NCBI GenBank assembly: GCA_947000775.1
Contig: CAMQGK010000008.1
Span: forward strand, 14,517,501 to 14,581,500
DNA from: Pterois miles
Lineage: Eukaryota > Chordata > Actinopteri > Perciformes > Scorpaenidae
DNA: 64,000 bases
Direction: 5' to 3'
Shown here: positions 33,601-46,590 of the stretch, piece after piece
Layout: each line of letters begins with the position of its first letter
Numbering within the stretch: position 1 is the stretch's first letter
Notes under the pieces: generated by a model
Seen by the model: the letters and a program-made list of their open reading frames with translations, nothing else
Told to the model about the DNA's origin: nothing
The model's database searches: none
Made by a program: the position numbers and the translations under genes

Positions 33601-35395
33601 TAAACGCATTCTGCCCAACACAGCCATCCATAGTTTTTCTATTAAAAGGAAGGACGTTGTGAGGAGAGGAAAGATGGCACTTTTCCTAGCCGAGGTGCTG
33701 AGAATCCTGCTCCGCCTCGGGTTTGATTAATGCCCCTCCAAAGCAGCAGAAGCTATGCACCAATCCATATGTCACAAACTAACGGCCATGAATGGGAATG
33801 GCATTCAGGCTCTTATTATTTGCAAGAATAGTGGTTCTGACAGAGAACATTTTTCTATTTTGAAATTCATCCCTACAAGCAGCAGGTGCTGTTGAATCCT
33901 ACTTTCTCTTGGGTTTTCACAATAAACTGTTTCCTCCTTGAGATTTAGCTGTCTGAAAATTAGTTAAAAGTTGTCATTTAGCTCTGGGGAGGTGGCATGC
34001 TTACTCGCAAGTGTGTGGCGAGGACGTTCTCTCATTCCCACCCACCTACCCCGCCACAGCACATGAAAGCACCGCAGGCACATCAGTGGGAGTGCATCAC
34101 AACGTGGGCAACGCCTCGGCTTTGTAGATGGCAGAGACGAGGGGGCCAGATCTTCAGAGGGCGCGGTGATGTAAGCGCCCTTTAATTATTTAGCCGTCAG
34201 ATATTAAAGCGGTGCGACATGGGTGCCTGCGCCAAGGATTCGAGTCTCCACTGGGAGTGCTCGCCATTAATAAACAAAGTGGCTTGTATTATGCATGACT
34301 GATGCTTTGAAAAACCGCCACCTCTGCCGCTTTACCCCAACCCGAAGGAGTTTTAGGAAGCGGAGGAAAACACTTTCATCAGCTTTGCAACTACAGTATA
34401 TGAATGGCCCCCATCCCACAGCTATCATTCCCCACATAAAACTTCAAAATTCACTGGGACATTTCCAAATGAAGCTGTCCAGGAACAAACAGATCTGTGC
34501 AGTAAATCTAGTACTGAACTGCTCATGCTCATGAACTGAGCCTCTATATTAGACATTAGATATTATGCATCATACACTTACGTTCAGAAGTGGGATCTCC
34601 TGCCACAAAAGCTTAATTGGGTAAAGTCAAATGCAGAGAGGCCTAGTCTATATTTTGAATGGCCTTTCATTCTTTTAGGTTGCAGAGAGTCCCCTTTACA
34701 ACTAGATGTGAGTTTGTGTGAACAAAATTCTGTACAATGGTTCATCCAGACTGACAACTGAAAGGGCAGAAAGAGACAAAAACACCTCTGAGCAACAGTT
34801 CAGAAAGAATAGAAGAGATCCGTCATTCAATCAGTCATTGGTGAAAGAAGCTGGAGGCTGAGCAGCAAAACGTGTGCTGATTAAAACCGTTTCAGTGCAC
34901 AATAATACCGCAGATAACAAGCTGTTGCTTCAGCAAAGATCTCCAAACGTCACAATAGAAATAGATGGACGGTCTTTTGGAATATCAGCTGAACATACTA
35001 TGGGCTGACAAATCCCAGTTTAAACCTCCTAACTCGAACCACTCCTTTTACAAAAAGTATCTGAACCCCGAATGCACCGTCGTGGTTCAGTAATTCAGAT
35101 GTGTGAATTTACAGATGTGTATCTATAAAACCTTGTGGACAAAACTGACAAAGACAAAATGGCGCTAACTTGATCTGGTGTCTAATTTTAGGTGTTTAAT
35201 AACTTCTATGTACAAATTAGTATTTTTGGAAGCTTGTTTCATGCTATTCGTTATGATTTTTCAAGCTATTTCTGGAGAAATCAAAGTGCAATTATTTAGA
35301 GTTTTTTGAATTGCTCTTGGTTTATAGGAGCTTTTCAATATTTGGGAATACACTGTTGATTTGTGAGATCTGACTTAGAAGCTGAAACAGCACAC
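30674..35395. other. Long intronic stretch, no gene seen
   Basis: No exon, RNA gene or clear transposon found. T/G-rich run at 31820-31850. 34080-34290 has an AT core (TTAATTATTTA) in otherwise GC-balanced sequence and looks like a candidate conserved enhancer, without proof. Frames up to 127 codons (31925-32308) have no recognised domain. Confidence 0.5.
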
Positions 35396-35485
35396 AACAA
35401 AAAAGCAACAAAACTACTTGGTTAGGTTTGGTAAAAAAAAAAAAAAAAAAAAACAAAAAATGATGATTAAAATAAGTGAACATTA
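35396..35485. repeat. Dispersed relative of the 1-562 minisatellite unit
   Basis: GCAACAAAACTACTTGGTTAGG is followed by a run of about 20 A and then ATGATTAAAATAAGT. The same arrangement recurs at the end of the 38.5-38.9 kb block. Confidence 0.7.
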
Positions 35486-38400
35486 ACTTTTAGTTTGACA
35501 CGGGACGAGTTGTCCGAATGTACGGAGACCATTAGTATTGCCTGAGTAAATAGAGTCATTGAGTCGAGTTGACCATATTGGGTAGGCTACTGTTGGACCG
35601 CCAAGCAACAAATTTGGTGATATTACCACTTTGTTTTAAACTTTAAGTGTCCAGGTTATTACGACATTTGCAATAATGAGGAAAAAAAAATATTTGATCT
35701 TGTTTGAGGGCGACTCCCACATAGATTAAATCCTTTAATCTGTGTGAATAAACTAAATTTTCTTCCAGGGAGCATCAAGATGTGGAGTTTGTGGGATCCC
35801 ACCAAGATTTTATGGTACACAGTACAAAAGACTAAATATGGGAACCCCCATCATCCAGCTGATTTTGAGTTTTACATGAGCTCAGATTGACGATCTGCTG
35901 CTTTGAGGCCAGTTCTGTATCAGTGGAGTCTCATAAAACTGTTTCACATTCATCCAGTTTTGCACATTTCCACATGCTCTGAAGAGTTTAATCCTTGGTC
36001 TTTTTATTATGTGGATTTAAGTACTGGATATAACCTGTTGCGTCTGAGAAAAGGGAGGCTCATTAAAGTATCTACAATATACCTGGTATAGCAAAATTGA
36101 GGAGATGACGTAGAAATGGAGGATTATCAGAGTTTAGCAGCTGCAGGTGATCGTTAAAGCTTCAGTACTGCCACCGTACTGTAATTCACCTGAATAATTT
36201 CCCTTCGTCATTCATGCACGTTGAAGAGTTCTGACAGTATCCCATAGTGTTTTTACAGAAATCTGTTTAAGTAAATATCTTATAACAGGCTTCATCCACT
36301 CATTGAATTCAGTGCTGATACCTTACTAATCAGTGCCGCATTAACAATAAACCCAGTGTTGCTTCTCCCTACCTATGATGAGCACTGTATGGGCCATTAA
36401 ACATTTATCTTTACAGCTAGCTTTGCTGGGCTGCTTTCCCACTTGGCCCTGCATTTCATTGTGTAAAAAACATCTCCATGGTTGCATTGCCTTCAAATAT
36501 TTAAATGTAATTTCCTTGACTGAGAGCACTCACAGCAAGCAGGATGTCAACAGGGGTTTCCTTGTCAGCTTTTGTTTATTCCTTCTGTCTGATGGACGAA
36601 GCAGCCCACGGGACGGGGCAGTGTACTGGCTATGCTTGTTTTATACCCGTGATTTATTTTTACTGCAGTCATTTGGGACCACGGATTTCTTGGCTTAATT
36701 ATTCCTCGTAGCTGCACCCTGTTGTTGAGGCAAAATGTGATATATTGCTTGAGCAGAGGCATATGTTTTCACAGTTTAAAATAATACGCCAGGACGTGAA
36801 ATTGAAGGTTTACTGAAGGATCTTGACAGACAGCAACCTCCCGCTGCCTCTCCGCATACCCCGCATCACATAAATACACATGTACGCACACCCACACATG
36901 TTCTACCGGCAGAAAGTAACTTTGCAGAGTTCAAGCGAACTTCAGAGATCTCTGCATCTTCATCCGACACATCTGTGTCAGGGCTCCGACGACTGACAGA
37001 CGCAGCATCCATCACCGTCATCCCGCCCCCCCGCCCCTCGCCACTACCACTAATGTGCCCACAAGTCATCCCTGCATGCAGCCTCCACGTCGGTGAAAGA
37101 TGGAGGGGAGCATGAGGTGTCGGGTGGAAATGAGGAAGAATGGTGGAAAGAGTGGAGATTAAGAGAGTAGGGAAAAGGAGAGCTTGCACAGTAGGGGAGG
37201 CAAAGGAAGATTGGAGAGTGAGAGAGAGAAAACTACAGAGAGTGACAGAGTCTCGGTATGGTGTGTTTGAAGCCCTAACTCATCTTCTTGCACACAGAGC
37301 CTTGACACACTTAAATCTCCTCCCCGGGGCCTTTGGGGGGATGTAGAGATGAACCAAGGCACTACTGGAGCAGAACCAGAGATAGGCGAACCCTCGCTAC
37401 TTCCCACTCTGCTCCACTTTACTCAGCACCGCTGCAATCTTATCCCAGCCCATCAGTCATTTCACTGCGGAAATAGGTTATTCAGAGGTACGCCCAGGTG
37501 ACGATCCCATTTGGGGCTGTCCAAAGCCACCCTCAGCTTCAACATTCTGGGCCACGGGGACATGAATCTCTGCCTTTCAGACCAGGCACTCTCCTGCCCA
37601 TGGCGCGTTTGACATTTCTTACCACTCAATTGCACACCTGATGGAAAAGGCCCTCAGTAAACAAGAGCACCTGATAATAGAAAAGCATTGATGGTCTAGC
37701 CATGTGGCTGATGTGTGTTGCATTAGTCAACCCTCTGTCCTACAAAATTACATTCCCATACAACTAAACTGCAATCTTATTATGTTTTTAAGGATAATAC
37801 ATTTCCTCCCGGATTACGGTCACACTTTTAGGCCTATTTTACACAGATATTGTACAGATATTTTTAAAAACTAATATTTTCATTCATAAAAAAAAGGTCT
37901 GTCCACACAACCTTGGTTTTACAAAATATCTCCATCCACATTCAAATGCAAAAACGACTCCAAACACTCGCCATAATATAAGATCACAAGTTAAGTGTCA
38001 AGGAGTTTTGTCACCACCTTACTGGCTCCCTTTCCTTCGGCTTCATTACTGTCAGTTGGATAACAGATATTGTTTGTGTGGAGGGAGGGGGGGTCATCAC
38101 TCTGCTGTCTCTTTAGATGCATAAATGACTACAGGGAGGTCATTCAGCTTTATGTCCGAAGCCCTTCTGAGAGCTCCAAACCTCGCCTCCAGTCGCCAAA
38201 AAGCTCATTCAATGATCAGTCAGCCTTGACATGCTTAATGTGTTCCCTGCTTTGGCCTCTTCTGACTGGGATATTTTTCTAATGTAACAAAGTAATTAGT
38301 CTGATTGGTGCTAAGCTGGTAGTCCACCATCTTTGCTATTGTTTCTGGGGCATGCTCATTACACAAAGCAAGAATGGGCATGTACGAATTAAGGAGAGGA

Positions 38401-38519
38401 CGTCGTCGCTCTATTTTACACGTCCACACAGATACAAAGTAACTACAGTTTTCTGCTCTTTGGAAGGTGTGTTTTTGTGATTCCAAAATGTGGACAAGAG
38501 GCCATAACTTAGAGTAAAG
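35486..38519. other. Intronic stretch, no gene seen
   Basis: No exon or repeat recognised. 37020-37260 is purine-rich on the + strand with a C-rich patch at 37022-37040. Confidence 0.5.
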
Positions 38520-38925
38520 TATCTATTTTTGCAACAAAAATACTTTGTTAGGTTTAGGCAACCAAACTGTTTGGTTAGGTTTTGTAAAAACAGAAACATA
38601 ATGGTTTGGCTTAAAATAGCAACAAAATACAATTAATGCAACAAAACCACTTAGTTACGTTTAGGCAACCAATCTATTTGGTTAGGTTTAATTAAAAAAA
38701 AAAAAATTAATAAAAAGATCATGGTTTTGGCTTAAAATAACTATAAAATTGAAACAAAATGCAACAAAAAAATGCAACAAAATGACTTTGTTAGCTTTAT
38801 TCAATACAAAAACATCATTGTTTGGCTTTTATTGACTACAAATGCAAAAACCTACTTGGTTAGGTAAAAGTATAGTAAGTATAGTAAAATGTCATGATTA
38901 AAATAAGTTAATTAAGTCCAGTATT
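38520..38925. repeat. Diverged tandem block related to the 1-562 minisatellite
   Basis: GTTAGGTTTAGGCAACCAAAC and close variants occur at about 38550, 38655 and, more decayed, 38790 and 38865, interleaved with ATGGTTTGGCTTAAAATA. It shares the TTAGGTTTAGGCAAC core with the array at the window start and ends in ATGATTAAAATAAGT as at 35.47 kb. Confidence 0.75.
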
Positions 38926-40170
38926 TGTAGATGTATTCACCATCCCGACCTCCTTCCTACACTGAGTTCTGTCGACTATCATTACGCTATATTACAGATG
39001 TAATCTGCATTTCCTCCGAAGCGTAATCTCTGGGTCTGTAATTTTTAGGAGACCAGGCTGCATTAGTACTAGCAAATAGGGCTGACTTCATCATCAGACT
39101 GCTATAGACAATCTTATTGGTCTTATCCTGGGTGTGGACCAGGTGCAGCCTGATCCCTCATTGGATAGAAGAATAGCGTAGGTCAACATCTACTCAGAGC
39201 GAGTCAAGTGAAAGCGATAACTTGAAGTGGCTGTAAACTAGATTGATTGCAGTAGAGAACGGTGCAGGCAGAGCATTCCTAATGGTGGCGGCCTATCCAG
39301 CATCCTCCTGTACTTACAGAGAGAGTGGAGTCTATAATCTGTCTGCGACGATAACTGTAATGTGGGGCCTTTATCTGCCAACGGGGAAACCAAGAAGCTT
39401 ATCTCATGGCCTGTATGTAAGGCAAATCACTCAGTCGCCCATCCTCTACAAGCTGCACCCTATCCTCCTCCTCTTCTTCCACGTGCCAGCTAACGTTTCC
39501 TCATTGGGCAGATTATTGACCGCCAATGGCATGGCACGTGGGCGAGCTGAGAGGCTCAGTCTGGCAGAGAAGCTGCAAATGGATTGTTTCCCCAGAATCT
39601 CCAGTTTTAAACTGCACGGCTCAGTGTAGAGTGTCTTCCTGAAAGATATAACGGAGAGAAACATGACATTTCATCTGCTTAGTTGTTTACGCTGGAGGAC
39701 TAAATGGCCCCTTAGCCACATAAATTGAAAATGGCATTGAACACTAAATACTGAGAATCCACACTTAATTTGACTCCAAAGTAATTCAGACTTCTTGTAA
39801 TATTTCCAATTAAACTTGAGTATCTCGTGTCCAGAAACCTTGGAGCTCTCTTTAGCAGAGCTATCTTCCTGCATATTCATCAGTCAGGATACTGGCTGTC
39901 CAATACACAAGTGGAGTTGCCCTTTCCTGCCTGGATAGAAGGTTAGGTTTACCCACAAACTGGGTTAGGTTACAGCAAACTGTCAACATGAAACTAAATC
40001 CTTCAGGGACAATGAATTATTGTGCTGTTAGTGGGCCTCGCATTGGTTAGGTTGTATTTTTAGTCAAGCTGGCTCCTGTAATGATCACATTACAGGCCTG
40101 CTCGCTCTATAGTTACCCAAACAAACACCCTGTTAGAGACAAACAAATTGCAACAAGGAAGCAGCAAAAG
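38926..40170. other. Intronic stretch, no gene seen
   Basis: A 128-codon + strand frame (39243-39629) has no recognisable domain and is not called. No repeat identified, apart from a few GGTTAGGTT words at 39945-40050. Confidence 0.5.
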
Positions 40171-40608
40171 TAGGGCCGTCAAAGTTAACATGATAATAAC
40201 ACCACTAGTTTCTTTAACGTATTGGTGCACTATGAGGTTTTTAGGTTGTAGCGGGTTCAGTTTTAAAGCTAGGTATGAAGATACTGATATGATATGAAAC
40301 TAGAAATCCCAATGAATCTATACCAACCATGTCATACTAGCTTGTTGTGAAGGAGGTAAAATAACACTCCAAACTTGAGCTAAATTTTGGCGAGGAAAAA
40401 CTGGCATGACCATTTTCAAAGGGGTCCCTTGACCTCTGACCTCCAGATGTGTGAATGTAAATGGGTTCTATTGGTACCCACCAGTCTCCCCTTTACAGAC
40501 ATGCCCACTATGATAAGATAATCACAGTCAGTTTGGTGCAAGTCATAAGTCAGCACACTGACAGCCTGTTTGGTTTGAGTTGATTTCCAGTAATAAATAT
40601 ATACATAG

Positions 40609-41223
40609 TAGAGCTGTGAGTCGATTCAAATATTTAATCGTGATTAATCATATGATCACGTGTAGTTAATCGCAATCAACCGCACATTTTTATGTGTTCA
40701 TAATGTACCTTAACCCCCAACATATACAGTAAAAAGAAATACCTGGAAATTGTTTTATATTTTTGTCAATTCTGAGCTTATTCTTTCAATTAGTATCAAG
40801 TGTTGTATAACATATGATTACATATGATTCAGGGGAACTTGCCTACAGTGAAAGTTTGTTGAGTAACTCCATAATCAACCAGAAAATTTTTGTTTTTTCA
40901 ATGTGAAAAGTTGTGTTTTAGGGCTTTGGAGCTCTATGCGACATTGCGTTAAACTACATCTTTTCCATAAATGGTTCCAGTTATTTAATGTTTTGTAGAA
41001 ACATGTCTGCTACACTAGGCTTTTAGGGGTTAAAGGGGGATTTATTACTCTTACCATCATGACAGTGGGCAAATATATGTATATATAAATATGCATTATT
41101 GGAAATGGCTTTAAAACTGAGCTCGCTACAACCTTAAAATTGCAAGTTGCATTAATGCCTTAAAGAAATTAGCAGCATTAAAATGAATTAGCGTTACATT
41201 ATCTGGTTAACCTTGACAGCCAT
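40609..41223 (-). mobile_element. GGGCTGTCA-ended repeat, copy 7b, inserted into copy 7
   Basis: Starts GAGCTGTGAGTCGATTCAAATA and ends AACCTTGACAGCC. It is internally shortened: GCATTATTGGAAATGG jumps straight to TTTAAAACTGAGCTCGCTAC. It is itself interrupted at 40710-41033 by a TTAA-flanked element. Confidence 0.88.
40710..41033. mobile_element. TTAA-flanked element inserted in copy 7b
   Basis: 324 bp bounded by TTAACCCCCAAC and TTTTAGGGGTTAA, so the ends are inverted (TTAACCCC...GGGGTTAA). In copy 1 the uninterrupted site reads ACCTTAAAGGG with one TTAA; here it reads ACC-TTAA-...-TTAA-AGGGG. That is a precise TTAA duplication, the mark of piggyBac-type insertion. No coding frame. Confidence 0.9.
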
Positions 41224-41424
41224 CATACATACATTTGCATAAAGCAAGCACATTTGTCCGCTACCATGCTGATAAGAGTGTTAAATATAAAGAAATAAGT
41301 CTCCCTTTACAGTACCTTTTGAACAGATAAAAAATGCGCGGTTAATTTGTGATAAATTTACTATTAATTGTGAGTAACTATAGGCTATCATGTCCATGAA
41401 ATATTTTAATCGATTGACAGCCCT

Positions 41425-43570
41425 GGGCAAAAGTCCTTTGGCATTTGTGGAATTACACCGGCTAGCCAGACATATCTAGCTCAGGGTAGATGGATGGTTG
41501 GCGCTAATTAAGGCTACACTCCGGCACTGCCAAACAAACAGCCTCCACCTGGACTCCATTGCTCAGGCACTGTTGAACGTATCTGACCTTCTGCCGTCCA
41601 CTTGTCTACGTGTCTGTCTGAATTTGAATCATATTCCTGCACAGGAGCCTTGATCTGTTTGTCAATGATTTAGTGCTTTATCCCCCCCCCCTCCCCCCCA
41701 TTCTTGATTAACATCCCTTATGGTATTTTAATTTCCATTTTCTTTCCTTTCCATTACTGAGGGCCGGATAAAGGGAGTGTTTGCAGTGAGTGGCCGGAGT
41801 GATATATGGCCATGTCGTGTGCTGCAGAGGAGGGGTTCCCAGCACTGCACTTGACTTGAATCGTTTTCCCTGTTGAGAGAGCTAGTGAGTCCCTAACTGT
41901 CAGTCATCTGTCTTGCTTTGTCAGTTCCCTCCCACCATCCATAGCGCCCGTCTCCCTTTCCGGACGCACTCTGTAGTGTCTCATACAGTGCAGAGAAACA
42001 TAAAGCTCTCCAGGTATTGATTGTATTTCACTCACAGGTAGAGGCTATTGTCCATAAGCTGTATTTTGGGGATCAAAAGGTCAGAGCTATTGAAGGGTAA
42101 TAAACAAGATGGATGCTGGGCTCCGGTGCAGGCCTTTAAGTGGTAGATAATGGATGCACTGTTGTACTATTGTCAACAAGAACATTTCAGACTTTTTGTT
42201 CTCATTCTGCTACTCACTAAAAATGTAATTTCTGTGTTATTTTTGGAGATAATTTCAATCCTGTCACACAAACGGAAGATGTGGGATCCCATTTCTAGTT
42301 CAACTCCGTCAATGATTCAGAGACGCTGGAAAGAAGCATACAAATGATTCTCTATTATGATGTTCGGAGACTAAGCTTACTGTATGCCGTCAATCTAATG
42401 TGACTCATTCCATTTGCACTGTTGCTCCAACACACACAAAAAAAAACACTTAATTACGTCCACTTCGGTAAGTAGCTTCCAAAATGCATTTTAATGTGAG
42501 CGATTTTCTGCTAAAATGTTTAACACTGAGACAAACAGTGTTTATCTCATTTAAAAATGACATACCTTTTTAACTGAAGTCCTTGTCTCACTAATCCTCC
42601 ACCAATCAAAGTAATTACACGGTGTACATTTAACTTGAACGTTTGTTCTGCAGTATCAAAGCTCACGAGCAATTACAACACCATCGAGGCATGCTGGGTA
42701 ATGAAACGAGAGTCCCGGTGTGCTCCGCCCAGGCTGCTTTGTGGTTCACGTGCAGCAATCACGGAGGCCGGTTCGCTCACGTCATAATCAACGTCCTGGC
42801 CATGTGAGTCAATTTGTGCTGATGGCAAATATAATATGTGTTATGGGCACACGGTGACTGTGTGTGTTTGTGTCGCACGAGGCCTGATCGATGGGAGGAT
42901 AGGAAGAGAGCGAGGAGGGAGAGGATTGATAGATGCAGGCACAGTGGGCGAGCAGGTGAGAGATGGAGAGCGCTATTTTTCCCTCTCTCTCTCGTCTCTC
43001 AGTGCCGGGAGGTGACCTCTAGCTCGGCGATATGAAGAGAATGTCACGCAACATTACCCCCTCCCTTCGCCCCAGACACAGATGAAGTTTTATATTTTTG
43101 TGCCATGCTGTAGAGAGAAAACAATTCTTTCCCCTGTTGATTAATGTCTGATATATGAGCAGGCAGTACACAAGAGACAGCAAAGATTCTTTTATACATT
43201 TGTTCCCTCTGATCTGCCACATGTATTAAATCAGACCGGCTCAGAGGACCAGAGTGTCCCCGGCTTCCTCCCTCAGGATGTCACCTATGATCCTTTCTTA
43301 TTGGTTGGCTGACCTCCCACCTGAAGGGACTGCTCTTTCACGCTCAAACATCCCAAGCCTTTCGTAGGAATACGACATCCCGGTGGAAAATATTTATGCT
43401 GTTTATAAGAAGGTCGCGAGGCAGCTGCCCCATCATGAATACCTAATATGTGTCTTTGTCCAATGACTCACCAAAGCACTCAGATGAATCTGTTTTGTTT
43501 CCGTTCCTGTTGTGTAACTGGACCCTTTTCTATACCGTTGCCATGTTGAGACAAGAAGCAGTCACAGTAG
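41425..43570. other. Intronic stretch, no gene seen
   Basis: C-rich run at 41681-41700. 42880-42975 is purine-rich. No exon or transposon recognised. Confidence 0.5.
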
Positions 43571-43690
43571 GCCTGCATGATATGAGAAAAATCTGCGATG
43601 AACGATAATATTGTTCAATATTGCAATGACGATACGACCTGCGATAAATATACAAATACTGAAGGGTGCACATTATGTCAGTCTGGTTGT
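43571..43690. repeat. Dispersed repeat fragment (TGCATGATATGAG type)
   Basis: GCCTGCATGATATGAGAAAAATC, ATATTGCAATGACGATACGAC and TGCGATAAATA are wording I recall from a common fish dispersed repeat that begins 'gggctgcacgatat'. Right end uncertain. Confidence 0.55.
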
Positions 43691-46259
43691 CTTTAATTCA
43701 GAAGTGGATTAGAATTGAATATTTAAATATAACTATTTAACTTCAACTAAATGTTTCTAGAGCAGCAACAGTAATGTTTATAATATAAACTTGTTTTACT
43801 CCCACGACAACAGTCGGAGGTATAAAACGCTCCATGTCTGTCCGTCCTTCTGTCTGCTGTCGTTTCTGGAAACTATCTAAGTTAAGAGCTTCAGATTTGG
43901 TGTGATGGTTGACAGTGTGGTCTAGTTGTGCTTTCTGTGAATTCGAATTAGTTGATTTTTTTTCGACTTCAGTTTCGTTTCCGGAGCAGAAGTCATATTC
44001 CTGAGTGAAGTTAAGACAGAATGAAGAACACAGACATCAGTCGGTATCAGTTTTTCCTTTTGTCCTCTGATGTGAGTCACTGCTGCTGCTTTGTCTTCGC
44101 TAGCTGATCAGTTATTTACTAGGATTTTTAGATACGTAGCAAACTAAGCTAAACTGTTAGACCACATACACACTGCTTTTTTTATATAGCTTGTATAGCC
44201 GAGGGTTACGTTGCGCTTATACTCTATGATAATAAATTGGAGGCTCTGTAGTCAAGACAATAAACTCCCCGGACATATAGACTGGAAGAGTGCTAACTAG
44301 AGGGAACTAAATTAATCCAGAGCCTTCACTAAAAGACAACTCAACAAAATAACTCACGCTCATTTATAACAACTCGCAGTTAGCTCGCACTAAGTGGATG
44401 AGAGACTGCGGCAAAGGTTTTATTGCAGTTGCTCACAGTAATGAGCATAGTTGTCGTCAACTCATCAACCTGGTTCATTTCCGTGTCTCCACCGTGTCCT
44501 CCCTGATCAGCGGTTCACGGACTTCCTGTATGTGAGTATGTTGAGAGCTCCACAGCCCGACAGAACAGGGCAGAGATTGCAGCGTGGCAATAAATACTAA
44601 CGGTCTTTAACCCCGTGGTCTATTTAATTCTGGGCTTCAGTGACCATGCCTAAATAAAATATTTTTTCTTATTCATCATGTTTCAGGCAGTCTCTTGCGA
44701 TGTGTTAATCATTCACATTAATGGCGATGACAAAGAAAATATGATTTATCAGTCAGCACTACCATGCAGTCATATGCACAATCTGGGAAGATGGCAGCAA
44801 AGGACATGGATATGACAGATCTGTATCAGTGCACTGGTGACATGTCAGTATGGTTGATTACCCGGCAAAGACTGTTTTCCAGATGGGTGGGGCATCCAGA
44901 AGTGCACCTCTGTGTGGTTAATTACCAAATAAAGACAACTGCCCCCAGCTGAAATGCTACTTCCTCTCTGTGATTAACTGTTAGACCTGACCATACGATA
45001 AGAACACTGTTTTTTTGTTTTACACAAGCCCTCTTACTCTTAACCATTAACACCATTCAGTCAGTCTGCCCAGCAATCAAATGAGTCGACCCTGTCCTCC
45101 GAAGCACACGTTCCAGCGTTTAAAGTAGCGAGAAGGCATGGCTGGTAGCAATTTAATGTCAGATCTGACAGAACGTCCCTTTGGAGGGAAGCTGCCAGAC
45201 ACTTGTCAAGCTGGACACGAGAAAGGCGAGGTGACATTAGGTTACGGACAGTGGGTGACTTGAGCTGGACGAACAGAAACCTGGCGTTTGTTATTTTAGC
45301 AACTTTTTTGTCTGCACCTGGGGGATGCTCCAAGGTCTGCAAGTAAATTGCACCAAGCATAAATATCTGATGTGTTTCGTAGAAAATACTGCACAAAAGT
45401 GTTTGTGGAAGAAGCCGGGAGGTGAATAAAAGCAAGTAGTTGCAGTTGTTGCAGTAGTAGTAAAACGGAGTCTTTCACCAGGCTCATTAAAGACTCATGC
45501 AACACATTGTTAGCATTTAGAAGAGCTCCGCTAAGTGTGATCTCAATACCTGTTGATGAGTGGAAACTGACAGAAGATTCCCCACGCTGCACAGAGTAGG
45601 AGGTACGTTTAAGGTTATATTTCAATACACATCTATGTGTATATTACATGTGTGCGCGTAGGTAGTGTGTGTGGGTGGCAGAAGAAGAGCTGGTATCCAG
45701 GCATCTGGAAAGGTGACTTTCACACCAAACAAAGCCGAGGTTTGATTGGCAGGAGAATATCCACTCCACTCTGTCTGCGTCTCATTGCTATTTGATTACG
45801 AATTAAGCTCTACACGCTTGAGGTGAACAGATACCTTGTTACAGGTGTGGCAAGAGATAACTGATAATCTTTTCCTCATATTTACTCAAGACTCAAGGAC
45901 GTCTTACACAATGAAGACGCAATAAGACAAGGGATTACTGTAGGAGAGAATCACTATGCTGGCAGGGTTTCTCTTTTTTCATCACGACTAAAAAACTGAC
46001 AAACTTATCACTGCGTTTACAGTAAAGTGCTATTTATGCACCATTGGACGGTAGTCACACTGCAAATGTCTGTGTGCCATTGACTGAAACAGAGTGACAT
46101 AAACAGTTAGCCCAGTCACACGAAAAGGCGGATGAATGATACAATAAGTGTGCATTAAGACCACCGGTCTTGCTTTTTCCCTGTCATTTGCACACCGTGA
46201 AGTCTGTGCTGACTGCAATGCAAACGCTTCTGTGTGAATATGCTACAGTCAGAGCTGGT
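43691..46259. other. Intronic stretch, no gene seen
   Basis: 43800-44640 has a patchwork look (AGTCGGAGGTATAAAACG; ACATATAGACTGGAAGAGTGC) suggesting old repeat remnants, but I cannot define one. No exon seen. Confidence 0.45.
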
Positions 46260-46265
46260 GATGTT

Positions 46266-46590
46266 GAATCAAAAGTGAAAAAGACTGCTTATGGTGGACG
46301 GGAGAGGAGGTGGACGGGTCCAACAGACACAGGAGTTTCAACCAGGAGGCCAGTGTTCGAAACCGGTGTTTTGTTTTATGTTACGTTAGTGATAGTTGTG
46401 TTTTCTGTACTTACGTTACCTTGTTTCCATACATATTGTATCTGCCGTAACTAGTGATGTAGAATAAAAAGTGAGACACTGCTTATGGAGGGCAGGTGGA
46501 TTGATCCAACAAACACAGGACTTTCAACCAGGAAACTGGTTAGTGATGTTTTCTGCACTTCTGTTGTTTCTATATGTATTGATTAGCTTA
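46266..46590. repeat. Direct duplication, two units about 186 bp apart
   Basis: CTGCTTATGG, CCAACAGACACAGGAGTTTCAACCAGGAGG, TTAGTGAT, TTTTCTGTACTTACG recur as CTGCTTATGG, CCAACAAACACAGGACTTTCAACCAGGAAA, TTAGTGAT, TTTTCTGCACTTCTG. A third relative lies at about 62665-62720 (AACCAGGAGGCCAGTGTTCG). Function unknown. Confidence 0.8.

Larger units (their letters stand above)
40171..41424 (+). mobile_element. GGGCTGTCA-ended repeat, copy 7, host of a nested insertion
   Basis: Outer ends TAGGGCCGTCAAAGTTAACA and TTTTAATCGATTGACAGCCCT. The left half runs to AATAAATATATACATA (about 40607) and the right half resumes at ATACATACATTTGCATAAAGC (about 41224). The gap is filled by a second copy of the same family in the opposite orientation. 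The word ATACATA is present on both sides and looks like the duplicated target. Confidence 0.9.
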
